Assembly: GCA_963931925.1 (NCBI GenBank)
Contig: OZ007571.1
Coordinates: 35,630,233 to 35,694,232 of the forward strand
DNA length: 64,000 bases
Source of the DNA: Onchidella celtica
Lineage: Eukaryota; Mollusca; Gastropoda; Systellommatophora; Onchidiidae
Direction: 5' to 3'
The translations under genes and the position numbers were made by a program. Positions 40,701 to 51,067 of this stretch are shown one piece after another; the first letter of the stretch is position 1, and each line of letters starts with the position of its first letter. Under the pieces are notes generated by a model that was not told where the DNA came from, did not search any database, and was given only the letters and a program-made list of their open reading frames with translations.

Positions 40701-43222
40701 AATAACAACGATCCTGTTTGCCCTCTTACTATCAACAATGAAGAGGTTGAAATTGTCACAGAGGCCAAATATCTTGGCATTACTATTGATTCATTGCTTA
40801 ACTGGCATGCGCATGTAACATATGTATACAAGAAAGACAACCAGCGCATGTATTTCCTCAGAAAGCTCCGCTTTTTAAAAGTTAGCAAAAGCATTCTGAA
40901 AATATTTTACACCATGGCTATTCAGAGCGTTTTGATGTATGGAGTTGTCTGTTGGGGAGGAAACATCTTACAAAAAGATAAAAATAAGATCAATAATTTA
41001 ATTAAAAAAGCATCAAAAATTTGTATCTGTGATCTGCCATATTTTGATGAGCTGTACACTGGTGCTTGTATTAAAAAAGCTAATATTATTATAAATGACC
41101 CCCAACATCCCCTGAACGAGGAATATATAAGATCTGTAAGAAGTTTAAGGCTGTTGTCAAAGAAAACTAAAACTGAGCGCTACTTTAAATCGTTTATTCC
41201 ATCATCAACTAGGATGTTACAATAATGTCGTCATCTTGATCGTAATCTGTGCACAGTTGAATTATGTCCTGCGTGTCAGGTCAATGTGTTTTAGTTTGGG
41301 AAGCATATTGTGTGCACTGTTAATTTTGTTAATTTAGTTAATTTATCAGTGTGTGTGTATATATGTGTGTGTGCGCGCTATGTATCATACTTTCTGCTTC
41401 TGTAACTGTATTGTTATGTATTCAATGATCAAAACAAATTTCCTTGTACAAGGACGAATAAAATTTATCTTATCTTATCTTATCTTTTACTTTTTATTAG
41501 GAATCAATCTTTTTTTTTTTTTTATCCAAGAACAATAATAGGGAATAAATCCTTTTTTTTTTTTTTGTATCTTCACCTGTCAATTGGGGGACAGTGGTTC
41601 GATTCTCAGCCAGGTAGGTTTCTTCTTTTCTTATTAAAAGTCTTTTTATTACTAATATTAGCAATCAATCTGTTTAATGTTTGTTTTTTATCAAACAACA
41701 ACAACAGGGAAAATATCCAGTTTGTTTGTTTCATTGTGATTAGTCAACACCAATACCTGTGGATAAACCCGAGCTTTATCCGCCGATACTGTTGGCTGCC
41801 CAGGCTGTATCTGCTAATAGTGTTGGGGGATAAACCCAGAGAGAATCCGCCAATAATGTTGGCGGATCCGCCGATAATGTTGCCGGCTAAGGCTGTCTCC
41901 GCCAATAAGTTAGCGGATAAACCTGGGCAGTATCCACCGATAATGTCCGCAGATAATGGCAGCCTATTTGTATTATTAGCTATTAATAATTGCAATCTGG
42001 CAATTCTGGTACAAAGTGTTTATCCGTCGATACTGTCGGATAAAATTTCCCCTAGGATTTTTTTATCCGTCAACATAAATTCTGTATTTGCGAGTCATCT
42101 CCCCTTATCCGAACCCTTTCTCCGTCTTCCTCCCTTGTTCCGTTCATCCCGACGCGATCAAAGTTCGTATTGGGCAAGTGTTGAAAACGATATTGAAATT
42201 GGAGAGACTTGGAATTTTATTGATTAAATGGATACCAACGAAGGATCAGGACTAATCCGTTGATATGGGTTTCTTGGTTTGGTCATACTTATACATTTAG
42301 TAAGACTTATTCAGCGTCCTCAGTAGCGTAGTGGTTAGCATCTCTGCCTGTCAATCAGGGTGCCGTGGTTCGATTCTCGGCACAGCAGGTTGCGTTTTTT
42401 CATAAGTCTTTTTATTAGGCATCAAACTTTTTTTTTTTTTTTTTACCCAAGAACAATAACGGAAGAAATCCAGTTTTCTTTTTTGTATATCTGTCAATCG
42501 GGGGGCAGTGGTTCGATTCTCAGGAAGGTATTTCTTTTTTTCTTCTTTTCTTATAAGTCTTTTCATCAGTAATCAATCTGTTTGGTGATTTGTTTAAAAT
42601 CCAACATCATTAGGAATAAATCCAGTTTGCTTGTTTGTTTTTTGTTGTTGTTTCTTGTTATTATTAGTCAACACCAATACCCGCGGATAAAAACCCGAGC
42701 TTTATCAGCCCAAGATCTTCCGATACTCGATAGTGTTGCCGGATAAACCCAAGTATCCACCGATAATGTTGACGGATAAAGCTCTGCAGTATCCGTCGAT
42801 AATGTGACGGATAGAGCTGGGCAGTATCCGTCGATAATGTTGACGAATAAGGGTAGCCATTCTGGTATGAGATGCATCCGCAAGACTTTCATTTGTATCA
42901 AATAATGATATCTAGCACATCTAGTAACATAGCCTGGATTTATCTTTGCCACTACTGCATCTGTTAGCGAGTGGTGCCTCTTGTAACTTGTTATTGTTGT
43001 GATACCGGTATTGCTGTTTTTTTAATTACACCTGCTCAGCTTAGGCTAGTATAATTCAGGCCAACGGCCCAATGAATGTGTCATAAGTGCAGTCAGTACA
43101 TTCTTCTTCTTTTGGCATTAACTGTTTGCTTACACTATTTGCATTTACAATAAAACAAGCCAAGATAATAAAGATGTACACTCACCGACGTAAACAAGTC
43201 GCTTATTGCTGGACGCTGCCAT
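25736..43222 (-). CDS. PPIE: Peptidyl-prolyl cis-trans isomerase E (cyclophilin-33), 11 coding exons
   Basis: Minus-strand coding exons: 43222-43186, 39515-39417, 34348-34305, 33710-33602, 32119-31989, 31284-31152, 30615-30536, 29944-29839, 29250-29175, 28136-28070, 25804-25736. The phases chain perfectly; total 951 nt, 316 aa (human 301). Residues 9-85 are an RRM with RNP2 (LVYVGG) and RNP1 (RGFGFVEF, 49-56). A variable Glu/Ser-rich linker follows VWADDAW. Residues 156-316 are a cyclophilin domain. Catalytic and cyclosporin-contact residues are kept: R206, F211, M212, Q214, W272, H277 correspond to cyclophilin A R55, F60, M61, Q63, W121, H126 with one constant offset. PPIE is a nuclear spliceosome-associated isomerase that also binds the MLL1 PHD finger through its RRM (known of the human protein). 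The intron after exon 6 has a GC donor (31151-31150, GCAAGT). ATG context is AAAATGG. Confidence 0.97.
25805..28069 (-). other. PPIE last intron, with a possible pogo/Tigger-like MITE
   Basis: The stretch beginning AGTGGAACTCGGATACAATG at about 26025 and the reverse complement of the end near 26870 (AGTAGACCTCAAGTGTAACG) look like diverged inverted ends of a TA-flanked, pogo-type element of about 850 bp; the similarity is only moderate. Between them, 26490-26560 shares GCGTGGCCATCCCACC-type sequence with 10400-10440. The remainder (26871-28069) is AT-rich with no recognised content. Confidence 0.35.
32487..32705 (+). mobile_element. 3' end of an RTE-like LINE, 5'-truncated
   Basis: The frame 32492-32692 reads [20 protein letters not shown], then [18 protein letters not shown] and AYQQAT before TAA. 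The G-R-x-R-x-R...D-x-W...A-x-D-R-x-x-W-R pattern is the usual C terminus of RTE-type and related LINE polyproteins. The following TGATGATGAA resembles the short tandem-repeat 3' ends of RTE elements. It lies antisense in PPIE intron 4. Confidence 0.75.
34349..34819 (-). other. PPIE intron 2 between exon 3 and the LINE
   Basis: About 470 bp of AT-rich intronic DNA without recognised features other than the exon-3 acceptor (TTCAATTCACAG on the minus strand). Confidence 0.5.
34820..38745 (-). mobile_element. Non-LTR retrotransposon (LINE) with endonuclease and reverse transcriptase
   Basis: On the minus strand a frame opens after a stop near 38115 and includes [22 protein letters not shown] and [10 protein letters not shown], an apurinic-type endonuclease domain. 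It is followed by an RT domain with [17 protein letters not shown] and the catalytic LLFADDAA (codons at 35830-35819). The C-terminal part has [18 protein letters not shown] and a terminal C-x2-C-x12-H-x3-C zinc-knuckle, ending at the stop near 34898. The frame changes once around 36375-36385, in a short C run between NYRGIS and ITGKAFARV. About 640 bp of GC-richer sequence upstream (38115-38745) is taken as 5' UTR; both outer boundaries are estimates. The element lies in PPIE intron 2 in the same orientation as PPIE. Clade assignment is not secure. Confidence 0.88.
38746..39416 (-). other. PPIE intron 2 upstream of the LINE
   Basis: AT-rich intronic DNA between the LINE 5' side and exon 2 (donor GTAGAC at 39416). 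No target-site duplication of the LINE could be recognised. Confidence 0.45.
40197..41964 (+). repeat. Composite SINE/palindrome repeat, copy 1, split by a LINE
   Basis: It starts AGTGTTTATCAGCAGATGCT and ends near GCAGATAATGGCAGCC. The parts follow the same order as copy 2 (42015-42860): a leader with a TTATCC-like hairpin, a tRNA-Asp-like head (40482-40551), T-rich spacer, a second partial tRNA-like segment (41577-41616), then a palindromic array (41760-41964) of units such as AATCCGCCAATAATGTTGGC. A Rex1/CR1-like LINE (40585-41486) interrupts it within the sequence TAGTCTTTTTATTAGG. Confidence 0.75.
40585..41486 (+). mobile_element. Rex1/Babar (CR1-group) LINE, 5'-truncated
   Basis: The frame from about 40595 to 41225 reads [20 protein letters not shown], then [23 protein letters not shown]-like [20 protein letters not shown] and [11 protein letters not shown]. 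This is the C-terminal part of the RT and the characteristic tail of Rex1-type LINEs. It ends with AATAAAATTTATC followed by TTATC tandem repeats (41466-41486), the kind of microsatellite 3' end used by CR1-group elements. The frame has no stop from WC to the terminal TAA at 41223. CTTTTTA on both sides is a likely short target duplication. Confidence 0.85.
42015..42860 (+). repeat. Composite SINE/palindrome repeat, copy 2
   Basis: An uninterrupted 846-bp copy. It begins AGTGTTTATCCGTCGATACT; the tRNA-Asp-like head is at 42317-42389 and a second, 5'-lacking tRNA-like segment is at 42490-42529; each is followed by similar T-rich spacers with AGTCTTTTTATTAGG-like and AATCCAGTTT sequences, i.e. 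a SINE dimer. The last 175 bp (42685-42858) are an array with a unit near 35 bp, each an imperfect palindrome (TATCCGTCGATAATGTTGAC). The whole is inverted relative to 45062-45888. Confidence 0.8.
42317..42389 (+). repeat. tRNA-Asp(GTC)-derived SINE head
   Basis: It has an A-box-like AGCGTAGTGGTTAGCA, an anticodon region CCTGTCAA (GTC) and a B-box GGTTCGATTCTC in the spacing of a tRNA-Asp gene. The anticodon, T and acceptor stems have mismatches, so it is a SINE promoter region and not a working tRNA. Sister copies: 40482-40551 (+), 45484-45557 (-); half copies: 41577-41616, 42490-42529 (+), 45331-45367 (-). Confidence 0.8.
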
Positions 43223-43587
43223 TTTGAAAGTATTAATTTTGTTTCCGGTTTCAGTGGCTGGAGGAGACGATCTGTATAACGTGTGTGTAATAAAAACAAC
43301 CCATACGACTATGCTGCCCAACAAATAGATGTCATCAAAGCAGCACGTGCTTTCGCGAGCTTAATGTCAAAACTACAAGGGCTCACCCAGTTGAAACACC
43401 AGCACAAATGCTCTCCAATAGATGTCCCAAATTCCTTCCGTAAATAATATATTATTTTTGGAAGACTTCCGAATCCATTTTGTTTTTTGTAAAATTATGT
43501 AGGCCTACGATAGAGCGAACCATGTATAATATTCAGCCTTCTAAGTAATCTGGAAATCACAGACTAGTAAAGGGCACCACACTGCGA
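43223..43587 (-). promoter_or_regulatory. PPIE: PPIE 5' UTR and promoter region
   Basis: Immediately upstream of the PPIE start codon. The ATG lies in CAAAATGGCAGC, which matches the YY1 consensus (AAnATGGC) in the position where many housekeeping genes carry it. No TATA box was seen. No other coding signal. Confidence 0.5.
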
Positions 43588-43783
43588 GGGAACCGTATGG
43601 AAGTGAAAATAATGAGCATGCCAGAAAGTAGTAGCATGCTCACTTCAATACTTTTACCGGGATCACTTCCTTGAGAAAGTTGTCCAAATTCATTTCAAGC
43701 CTGCTCCGTTGGAGCGTACTTTCATTCCTTTGGGGCATTTATAAAGTTACCATGCTCAATTCTTTTCACTTCCATACAGTTCT
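43588..43783. repeat. 196-bp inverted repeat (hairpin/MITE-like)
   Basis: The left arm 43588-43620 contains CCGTATGGAAGTGAAAAT and GAGCATG; the right arm 43751-43783 is its reverse complement with few mismatches (TTTTCACTTCCATACAG). The 130-bp loop has a further small palindrome, GCATGC. It lies about 370 bp upstream of the PPIE start. Confidence 0.7.
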
Positions 43784-45061
43784 CTTTCTTGTCTTAAAAA
43801 AGACATTTAAAAAACATCCAGACTATACCCCCTTCCCAATGCGTATGTGTATAATTTCACTAATCTTCCCTTCCCTCCCCCCCCCCCCCACCCAAAAAAA
43901 ACACCCCCGTCTGTCTTTGCTTAATAACACAAAAACAAATGTCTGTCCCACTCATTGTCAGAGTAGTAAAGGAAACAATCGTGCTTAATGAAGAGATCGG
44001 TATTTTAAGTCAAGTTAGCAACTATCGGATTAATAGAATTTGGCAACGCCTAGAGGACTTTTTGTGTGAAGAGGCACAAATTAAGTAGTTAACATTTCCC
44101 GCGCCTGCGTGGTTATCTGCATCCGGTAGGAAATTATGGGCTACCGAAAAGTTACCCGCACCCTTTGTTTGAAGTCGCGTAAAATATGAAGAAAAACTTG
44201 CAGTTCATGGATCTAGTGAAACTTTGATGCACGAAGTCGAAGCATAACCAACAATCCTTTTACAGTAATGCTGAACACGCGTCATATCTCGCGAACTTCA
44301 TAAAATGCTATGATTTGGCGTGCAGGCGGAAAGGGCTCTGTGGTGTAGGGTAGAGTTTTGGATGCGTGGAGCGCCGATGTCAGATGTGGTTCACGTAATC
44401 TTCATAAGGACGAACAGCAGACTAAGAGTCTTTCTTTGAAAAAGGTAGATATTCACTCTAAGCATAAACATTGTGTGACACATGTCTTAAGAATAAACAA
44501 GTTTTAATCTAGGCTTTAGAATCTAAATTAGATCTAAATCTAGAGTCTAGTCTAGATCTCTAGTAGATCTAGATAATCTAGATCTAGCTCTAGATTGATG
44601 CAGTGCTCTCCACTTGCTAGGTTCTAACTTGAGCAGCCTCAGCAGGTAAAACTAAGTGTAGCCCTCCAAATGGTGTTAGGCATTTTGATTACTGTAAAAG
44701 TGCACTTTAGCCCTCCAGATAATGTTAGGCATTTTAATTGGGAGGTCCTCCACCCGTCCACGCCAGTCAAGAACACACACTAAAGCGGGGACTTTTGAGC
44801 GGGCTTATCAAAAGGTTGGGTTTAGTATTTGTATGGGATAAAGAAAGAAGTAAGAAAGAACGAAAGCACGGGTTAGGAGAGGTCTTCATCATTATTATGT
44901 TTGTTAACTTTTTGTAAATGGCGCGGTCAGGGGGAAGACCTTCCTTTTAATTACAATTAGAATCTAGATCTAGATCTAGCCTACTTCAGTACTTGGTATT
45001 AATTGCTTTGATGACTAGGCTAAATCACTCTTGCCCCATAGTAAAAATCATTCATAGAGTA
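43784..45061. repeat. Spacer with CTAGAT repeats between inverted composite repeats
   Basis: Non-coding. It contains a poly-C run near 43877-43890, a CTAGAT/AGATCT array at 44509-44597 and a smaller one near 44962-44982. Two paralogous 45-bp phrases around 44650 and 44695 (CAAATGGTGTTAGGCATTTT and CAGATAATGTTAGGCATTTT) form a short direct repeat. Confidence 0.6.
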
Positions 45062-45888
45062 ATGGCTGCCCTTATCCGTCAACATTATCGACGGATACTG
45101 CCCAGTTTTATCCGTCAACATTATCGACGGATACTTGGGTTTATCCGGCAACATTGTCGGCAGATCTTGGGCCGCCAACAGTAGGCCCTATCGGCAGATA
45201 AAGCTCAGGTTGACTGACAAAAAACAACAACAAACAAACAAGCAAACTGGATTTTTTTTTAAATTGCCAAACAGATTGATACAGATAAAAAGACTTTTAT
45301 TATAAGAAAAGAAGGGAAAAAAAACCTACCCTGCTGAGAATCGAACCACTGTCCTCCAATTGACAGGTGTAGGCTACATACAAACAAAAAATAAGAAAAA
45401 CTGGATTTCTTCCGTTATTGTTCTTGGGTTTTAAAAAAAATAAAAAAATTGATGCCTAATAAAAAGACATGAAAAAAAAAAGACTCGCTGTGCTGAGAAT
45501 CAAACCACGACCTCCTGATTGACAGGCAGAGATGCTGACCGCTACGCTACCGAGGAATCTGACTAATTCAGTAATTGTGAGGAAAGTCTTACTAAATAAG
45601 CATGACCAAACCAAGAAACCCATATCATTATATCAAGTTCAACGGATTAGACCTGAACCTTCGTATGTATCCATTTAATCAATAAATTTCTAAGTCTCTC
45701 CAATTTCAATATCGTTTTCAACACTCGCCCAATACGAACGTTGATCGCGTCGGTATGAAAGGAACGAGGGAGGAAGACGGCGATAGGTTCGAATCAGGGG
45801 AGATGACTCGCAAATACAGAATTTATGTTGACTGATAAAAAAAAATCCTAGGGGAAATTTTATCCGTCAGTATCAATGGATAAACACT
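45062..45888 (-). repeat. Composite SINE/palindrome repeat, copy 3 (inverted)
   Basis: The reverse complement of 42015-42860 along its full length. The palindromic array (45066-45195, with ATCCGTCAACATTATCGACG units) is at the left, the SINE dimer in the middle, and the leader ends GATAAACACT at 45888. Copies 2 and 3 form inverted arms separated by 2.2 kb. Confidence 0.8.
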
Positions 45889-48800
45889 GGCATCTAAGTA
45901 GAATGAAAATGCCAGACATAATTTGGTGGCTAAACTGCACTTTTACCGTGATTACTTAGTATCAATTATTTGGTTAGGCTACTAAAATGCACCCCTGCCC
46001 TCTTTTTTAAATCAAGATCTAATCGATAGTAAACAGGCTTAAAATGAAAATGCTGAACACGTTTTTGGGGAGCTACACTTTTACCATCCAAACACATACA
46101 GGTAGCTTCCTTTTTTTTTTTTGCCTGGCACTAGATCTAGTACCAGTAAGTGTTTGAAGGTCCAGCTGCTTTAGTCTGCCATCTTATTTAACACTTTAGT
46201 AGCTGATTCGATACTGTTGATGCCAAATTGTGGAAGTATACAAGGACACAATTTTAGGAGCGGGGGGTTGTGAGGGGCAGACCCTCCCCCGGTGAGGAAT
46301 TCCACTATAGGGATGTTTTATTATATATTATAGAAGCTAAGAAATGCGCAGCTCAGTGATTCCCTGCTCAGAATAGATCATAGCATCGAGAGTATCTAGT
46401 TCAGCGATATCGAATGTGCCAAGGTGGCAAAGTAAAGCAGCAGGACCACCAAACGCTACTGCAGTACTAGTGCCGCAGAATAATGTCGGCCAACATATAT
46501 ATTTAAAATGATATTATATACATGGGTGCCAGACCTCCGGTATATACCGGGTTTCCAGTTTCGCTACTAGTATGTCTCAAAAAAAAAAATTTCCAGTTTT
46601 GCGATGTGAAGAGTTGAAAAACACAGAAAAAGACCTGGTTACTCAAAACAAACAGGCGCAAGCGTTCGTTCGAGATATCGGCCTAATTTGCACCCGTTTT
46701 TAGCATTCACCATGTCGGAAGGCGTATCGTCAGCATAGGGCTACCGTCATGTTCTGGCTGATTCGCAGTTTTAGATCTAGCGCTTCACAATCACATGCAT
46801 CAGCTGCTTCTCATCGCGCTGACAATAACACGAACTTGAAACTGAAAGTGAGCGAAGGGTCACAGGGTCAAAAGACAACGTATTGTGTCCGGTCAAGAAC
46901 TGTTTGTTCCACATATCGTTTGAGTGGACGTAGTCTGTCATGTTTTGCGCTGTCTTCGTCTCGTGTGTCAGGCTTACGCCATAATTAATGCTAAAGACGC
47001 CTGCAATGGTAGATCTACGAACTTATTATTGATTGGCTGTGGATGCTTTTGTTTGGAATGCCCGGTTGCTGGCTTTCGTGTATACTGTGAACGTGTTGTG
47101 TTGGCTCATTTGATGTGTTAAAAAATGTACTACTGTTACGCAAAAACCTAGACTCTAGGTCAAGGTCGAGCATGTCCCCTAGATTTGTATCGATACACGC
47201 TGTACGGCTACAAATAATCATGGTCTAGATCAACCCGGTGCAGATGCTTTAGGTTATAAAGGCCTGAAGGAGCCTGCCTGAGATTGTTCTACTTTTTTAG
47301 TTTTCCGGTGTCAATATCATTGGCATAGCTGGATTTCACTTCATTCAGTCCAATAAACGATACTTATAAATACATCAGGGGTGAGTGGGGCCTATAGGTC
47401 TGATGCTTCTAATCTATTATTTATAACCATGGGGGTCGTAAGCAGTGCGAGTCAGGCAACAGCTTACTGCTTAAGCCTTGTTTTCATGTGTACAGAAACA
47501 AAAACGTCAAACTTCCATTATCGTGACTATGTGGTTCTGTTTCACTACTTGATGGGTTTTTTTACGTTTCCGTTGCCGTTTTTGTTTCCGTACAAAGGAA
47601 ACCCAGCTTAGCAGTGTTGAATTGAAAGGGAGACAACAGGATCTATTTTATTGGCTCAAGGGGCACAATAATATTATCAATGCTCACCCTGCGCGCAACG
47701 CCTTACAGCCCGCTGTCCGGTCAGTGACCTTACTCACGGAGAATCTTATCTGGGGTCACTGGCCCTTGCCGCAATACGATGTCCACACTTCTGCTGTCCA
47801 CGTGGTTCGGTTTGTATTTGATCGGTATGAAAACATTTGCTGCTATGCCTTATCACGCTTGATAATGAATTAACCACATGGATGGAACCGGAAATTCCGG
47901 AGGTCTGGAAATTTTTCTCCGCCATCATTTATCCCCGCACTATCGATATTTTGTTAAACTGCAAAAAGAGCGATTGCCGGAAAGCACTGATAATCGGAAA
48001 TAAGCAAGTTGGCACTTCCGGTCTTCCGCCCCGGTTACTTTCCGTTGTGAAGGTCTAGGCTGAAAGTCTTTCAGCTCAGCTCTTTCCTTTGTGTTTGAGT
48101 GATAGATCCAGCACCCGCAAAGAGAGATAACGTGATAAAACATCGAGTGTGATCGTTTCGTGACTCATGAGTGATTTTCTGTTAGATTTATAACTGGTGA
48201 AGCCTGTGAGATGATATTTTAAGGTAGTGTCAGTGAATAGTTATAGTGATACTCATAGTAGGCCTAGTCTTTAATTTTCACGGCATCGCTCAAATAGAAG
48301 TAGAGAGCTAGACTCTAGACTTAGATCTAGATCTAGGTCTAATCTAAATCTAGAACCAGACACAACGAGACTTTGTCAACATGGTGCAGTGTCAGAGTTA
48401 CGATTTTCAAAATGTAGCTTAGACTTAGATCTAGAAATAGAAAAAGATCACATCTAGCACACATACCTTTCTTTTCAGTGTTTCATTTAGATGAATTGTG
48501 ACTTAGTCCTTAGTAGATTAAAGATTATCGTCTGTGTTAGTTAGAATATTAGACTTGAAGTTGAAGTAGAAATTGTTTGTGAAGAAAAAAGGGGGTGGGA
48601 GGATTAGTTCAACAGATATTTGCTAATTTGGATAAAATCACTGGTAATAAGATAGACTCTATGTGTTTTGGTTAGCATGTAAAAAATTGTAAACTTGCAG
48701 CACTTGTATAAGTTGTAACCCATCTAGATCTGGATTGTAAGTTAGTGCGGTCTGAAGAGAAAAGTGAGAAGTGACTCGGGATCAAGATGGCACCTCATGT

Positions 48801-48949
48801 CATTCAATTCATACTTATCACATTATATCTTCAGGACAAATTCCTGATGGTATTGCTGACATACCTTTGTATATTATGGTGTAATCTTTTGCCATCGCGG
48901 GCATCAAGCGCTTCCCGGAAAAAGTTCAGGAAATTTTTTTGTGGTGTGG
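45889..48949. other. Intergenic DNA between PPIE and the MYT1-like gene
   Basis: No gene recognised. CTAGAT-type runs lie at 48303-48356. CCGGTATATACCGG-like dyads near 46536-46550 and several CpG-containing stretches (46650-47000, 47690-48050) could include distal promoters or 5' exons of the MYT1-like gene, but no splice-linked coding exon was found. Confidence 0.4.
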
Positions 48950-49345
48950 TTCCATCTCTGTAACCAGCAAAAGCTTAGTCTGTCAGTCTCTAACCAATTA
49001 TCTGACTTATTATTCCAAACTGACAGTCTGTAGTTTTCGTGAGAACGAAGCATGATAACCAGCCACGCCCTCCCAAGCACTACACAAATGGTTTCATCCT
49101 GATTGACACATATTAATTTATAAACCAATGTGGGCATTTGGGGCAAAGATCATTTCAGAGCTTGTTTCTGATTGGTTCTTAGATACAGACAACTCCAGAT
49201 GGTGGACAGCTTGTGAGAAAATGAGATAATATTGCAAATTTTGTTGAGCAACAGTTCGCATGTCGATGTTACATCTTTTGATAGTGTGGGGAGAGCCTTT
49301 GAAAGCTTAGTCTTTGTGATTCCGGCCAGTGGTTCACTGGTTAAC
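48950..49345 (-). repeat. Dispersed repeat, copy 2 (reverse)
   Basis: The reverse complement of this interval matches 62380-62700: it includes GAACCAATCAGAAACAAGCT (plus strand AGCTTGTTTCTGATTGGTTC near 49158) and ACACTATCAAAAG near 49280. A related copy is at 13245. Confidence 0.75.
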
Positions 49346-51051
49346 ATGTCCATGTCACAATGCCTTTGGTTTAGAAGAGATACAGTGAACAATAAGATGG
49401 TGGTTACATCTCAAAAAGGTCAGTGACCTGACGCATCAAAATACGGCTTGCGCGTGGCGGAGTGAATGCTTGGGAGTCGATACCGTCATTTGACGCCCTG
49501 CGCAGGGTGAGGGTTAATAAACACGTACGCACAAAAGCCATGATTACATGTTTTGTCCCTTGGGTGTTTGTGATAGGTTTTACAAACTTAGTGGAGAAAT
49601 TTTCCCACATTCAGATATAACTAGGAAGTAAAAATTCATGTTGTAGAACAAAAACTGCTGCAGTCTCACATTTTACATGAACAAGGAAAGTTGTAGGTGT
49701 GTACAAATACTTGTTAATGGTGGTATATTATTGTGACAAATGGTTTTGCTCTCTGATATTTGAAATTTGCCTTTAGTTGTACGCGATTTAGGTGTCATTT
49801 AGTTGGCAGGTCTGTTTTATCACTGCGTTGCTCGATGCCTGCGGTTTGGCCGATTTGGTCAAGAGTGATTTTCAGGTTTCAGCTGGCTCTGTTGCTGGCA
49901 CCCATGTATATAGGCCTCATAGCAGTTTTAGCATGAAAAGGTAAGAGCAAAAGATCAGCCCCATGGCAGCAAGAAGGTTATCCGCAAGTATGCTTGCCAT
50001 CAGAAACTATCATGTTTGTACAGGCAAATAATTTCAATAACTTAAAAAAGGAACCAGCAAGTTTTATTGGTACTACTAGAACTAAACAGGGTTTGGTGGT
50101 CGTGCTGCTTTCGTCCGCCATCTTGACGCTTTGGCTGAATCGATACCTGCATCAAAACAAATCATGTGCATTTAGCCATTTTCAAAAATTCAACTGTACT
50201 GCATATTCCGGAAAGGGTCACTGGCCTGTTGTTTGCTGCTCGGAGTTAAGCAAAGTCCTTGAGATTTTCATTTAAAGAGAAAAATTAAGAACGTAAGAAA
50301 AGTCCGTGAAATATGTGTTCACGTTGAATTGAAAAGTTTGAGATTCAATTTCTCCAATCACAATTTCAATGATACATAGGCCTACTTCCTTAGACAAAGG
50401 GTGTTTGTGTGGTATTTATGTGCGAAAAACAAAAATTGATAGACCTCTGGAGCCTGTCGTTTGTTTGAATGGATGCTTCACCTTGCCTTGGTTTAAAACA
50501 GTTAAATTCAAAAATGAAGAAAAGCAAATGTTTTGCATTCCCTCTTGTTTGTTGCAACCAAAACTTGCTAAGAATGGGAGACTTTAAAACTGGTCTGGCT
50601 GTTCACAGGTTTTTATTTTTATGTTATGGGACCTTAAGAAATCCTTCAAAGAATTAAGTTTTCCGAGACTTTTAAATGTGTACCCAGTTAGTGTACATGA
50701 ACCAAAAACATTTTGACACTTACACCACTTTACAGCAACAATGTGAGATACTGAGACCGACAGGCAAAAATTTATTGTGCTATTTGTATGGAGGAAGTTA
50801 ATGTAGGAGAAATGCCTTCAGGTAGTTTGGCAGTTATATTTTCCTGATACTGTATTCACTGAAAACAGAAGATAATAATTGTCAGGATTCATTACACTTT
50901 GGCCTAGAGAGGGATGGATGCATTTTGTTTGGATGGGTTACACTTCTGAAGATGGCATGCATGTATCTTTGGCTGAATATTCAGAGTTGTTGTGAAAGCT
51001 TGCTTATTCTATCACGCTAATCACAGAATTTTTTTTTTCTCTTTTGCACAG
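49346..51051 (+). promoter_or_regulatory. Likely 5' region of the MYT1-like gene
   Basis: No coding exon recognised. CCGCCATCTTG at 50115-50125 is a strong YY1-type motif and could mark a transcription start upstream of the first recognised exon at 51052. The region is otherwise AT-rich. Confidence 0.35.
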
Positions 51052-51067
51052 TCTTGTTTGGTGGAAA

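Noticed and set aside
41565..42227. 220-codon plus-strand frame as a gene
   Set aside because: It runs through the SINE tail, the palindromic array and into the next repeat copy. The amino acid repeats reflect the DNA palindromes.
42317..42389. Functional tRNA-Asp(GTC) gene
   Set aside because: The A and B boxes and anticodon loop are recognisable, but acceptor, anticodon and T stems have mismatches, and the same sequence recurs in several repeat copies. It is a SINE head.
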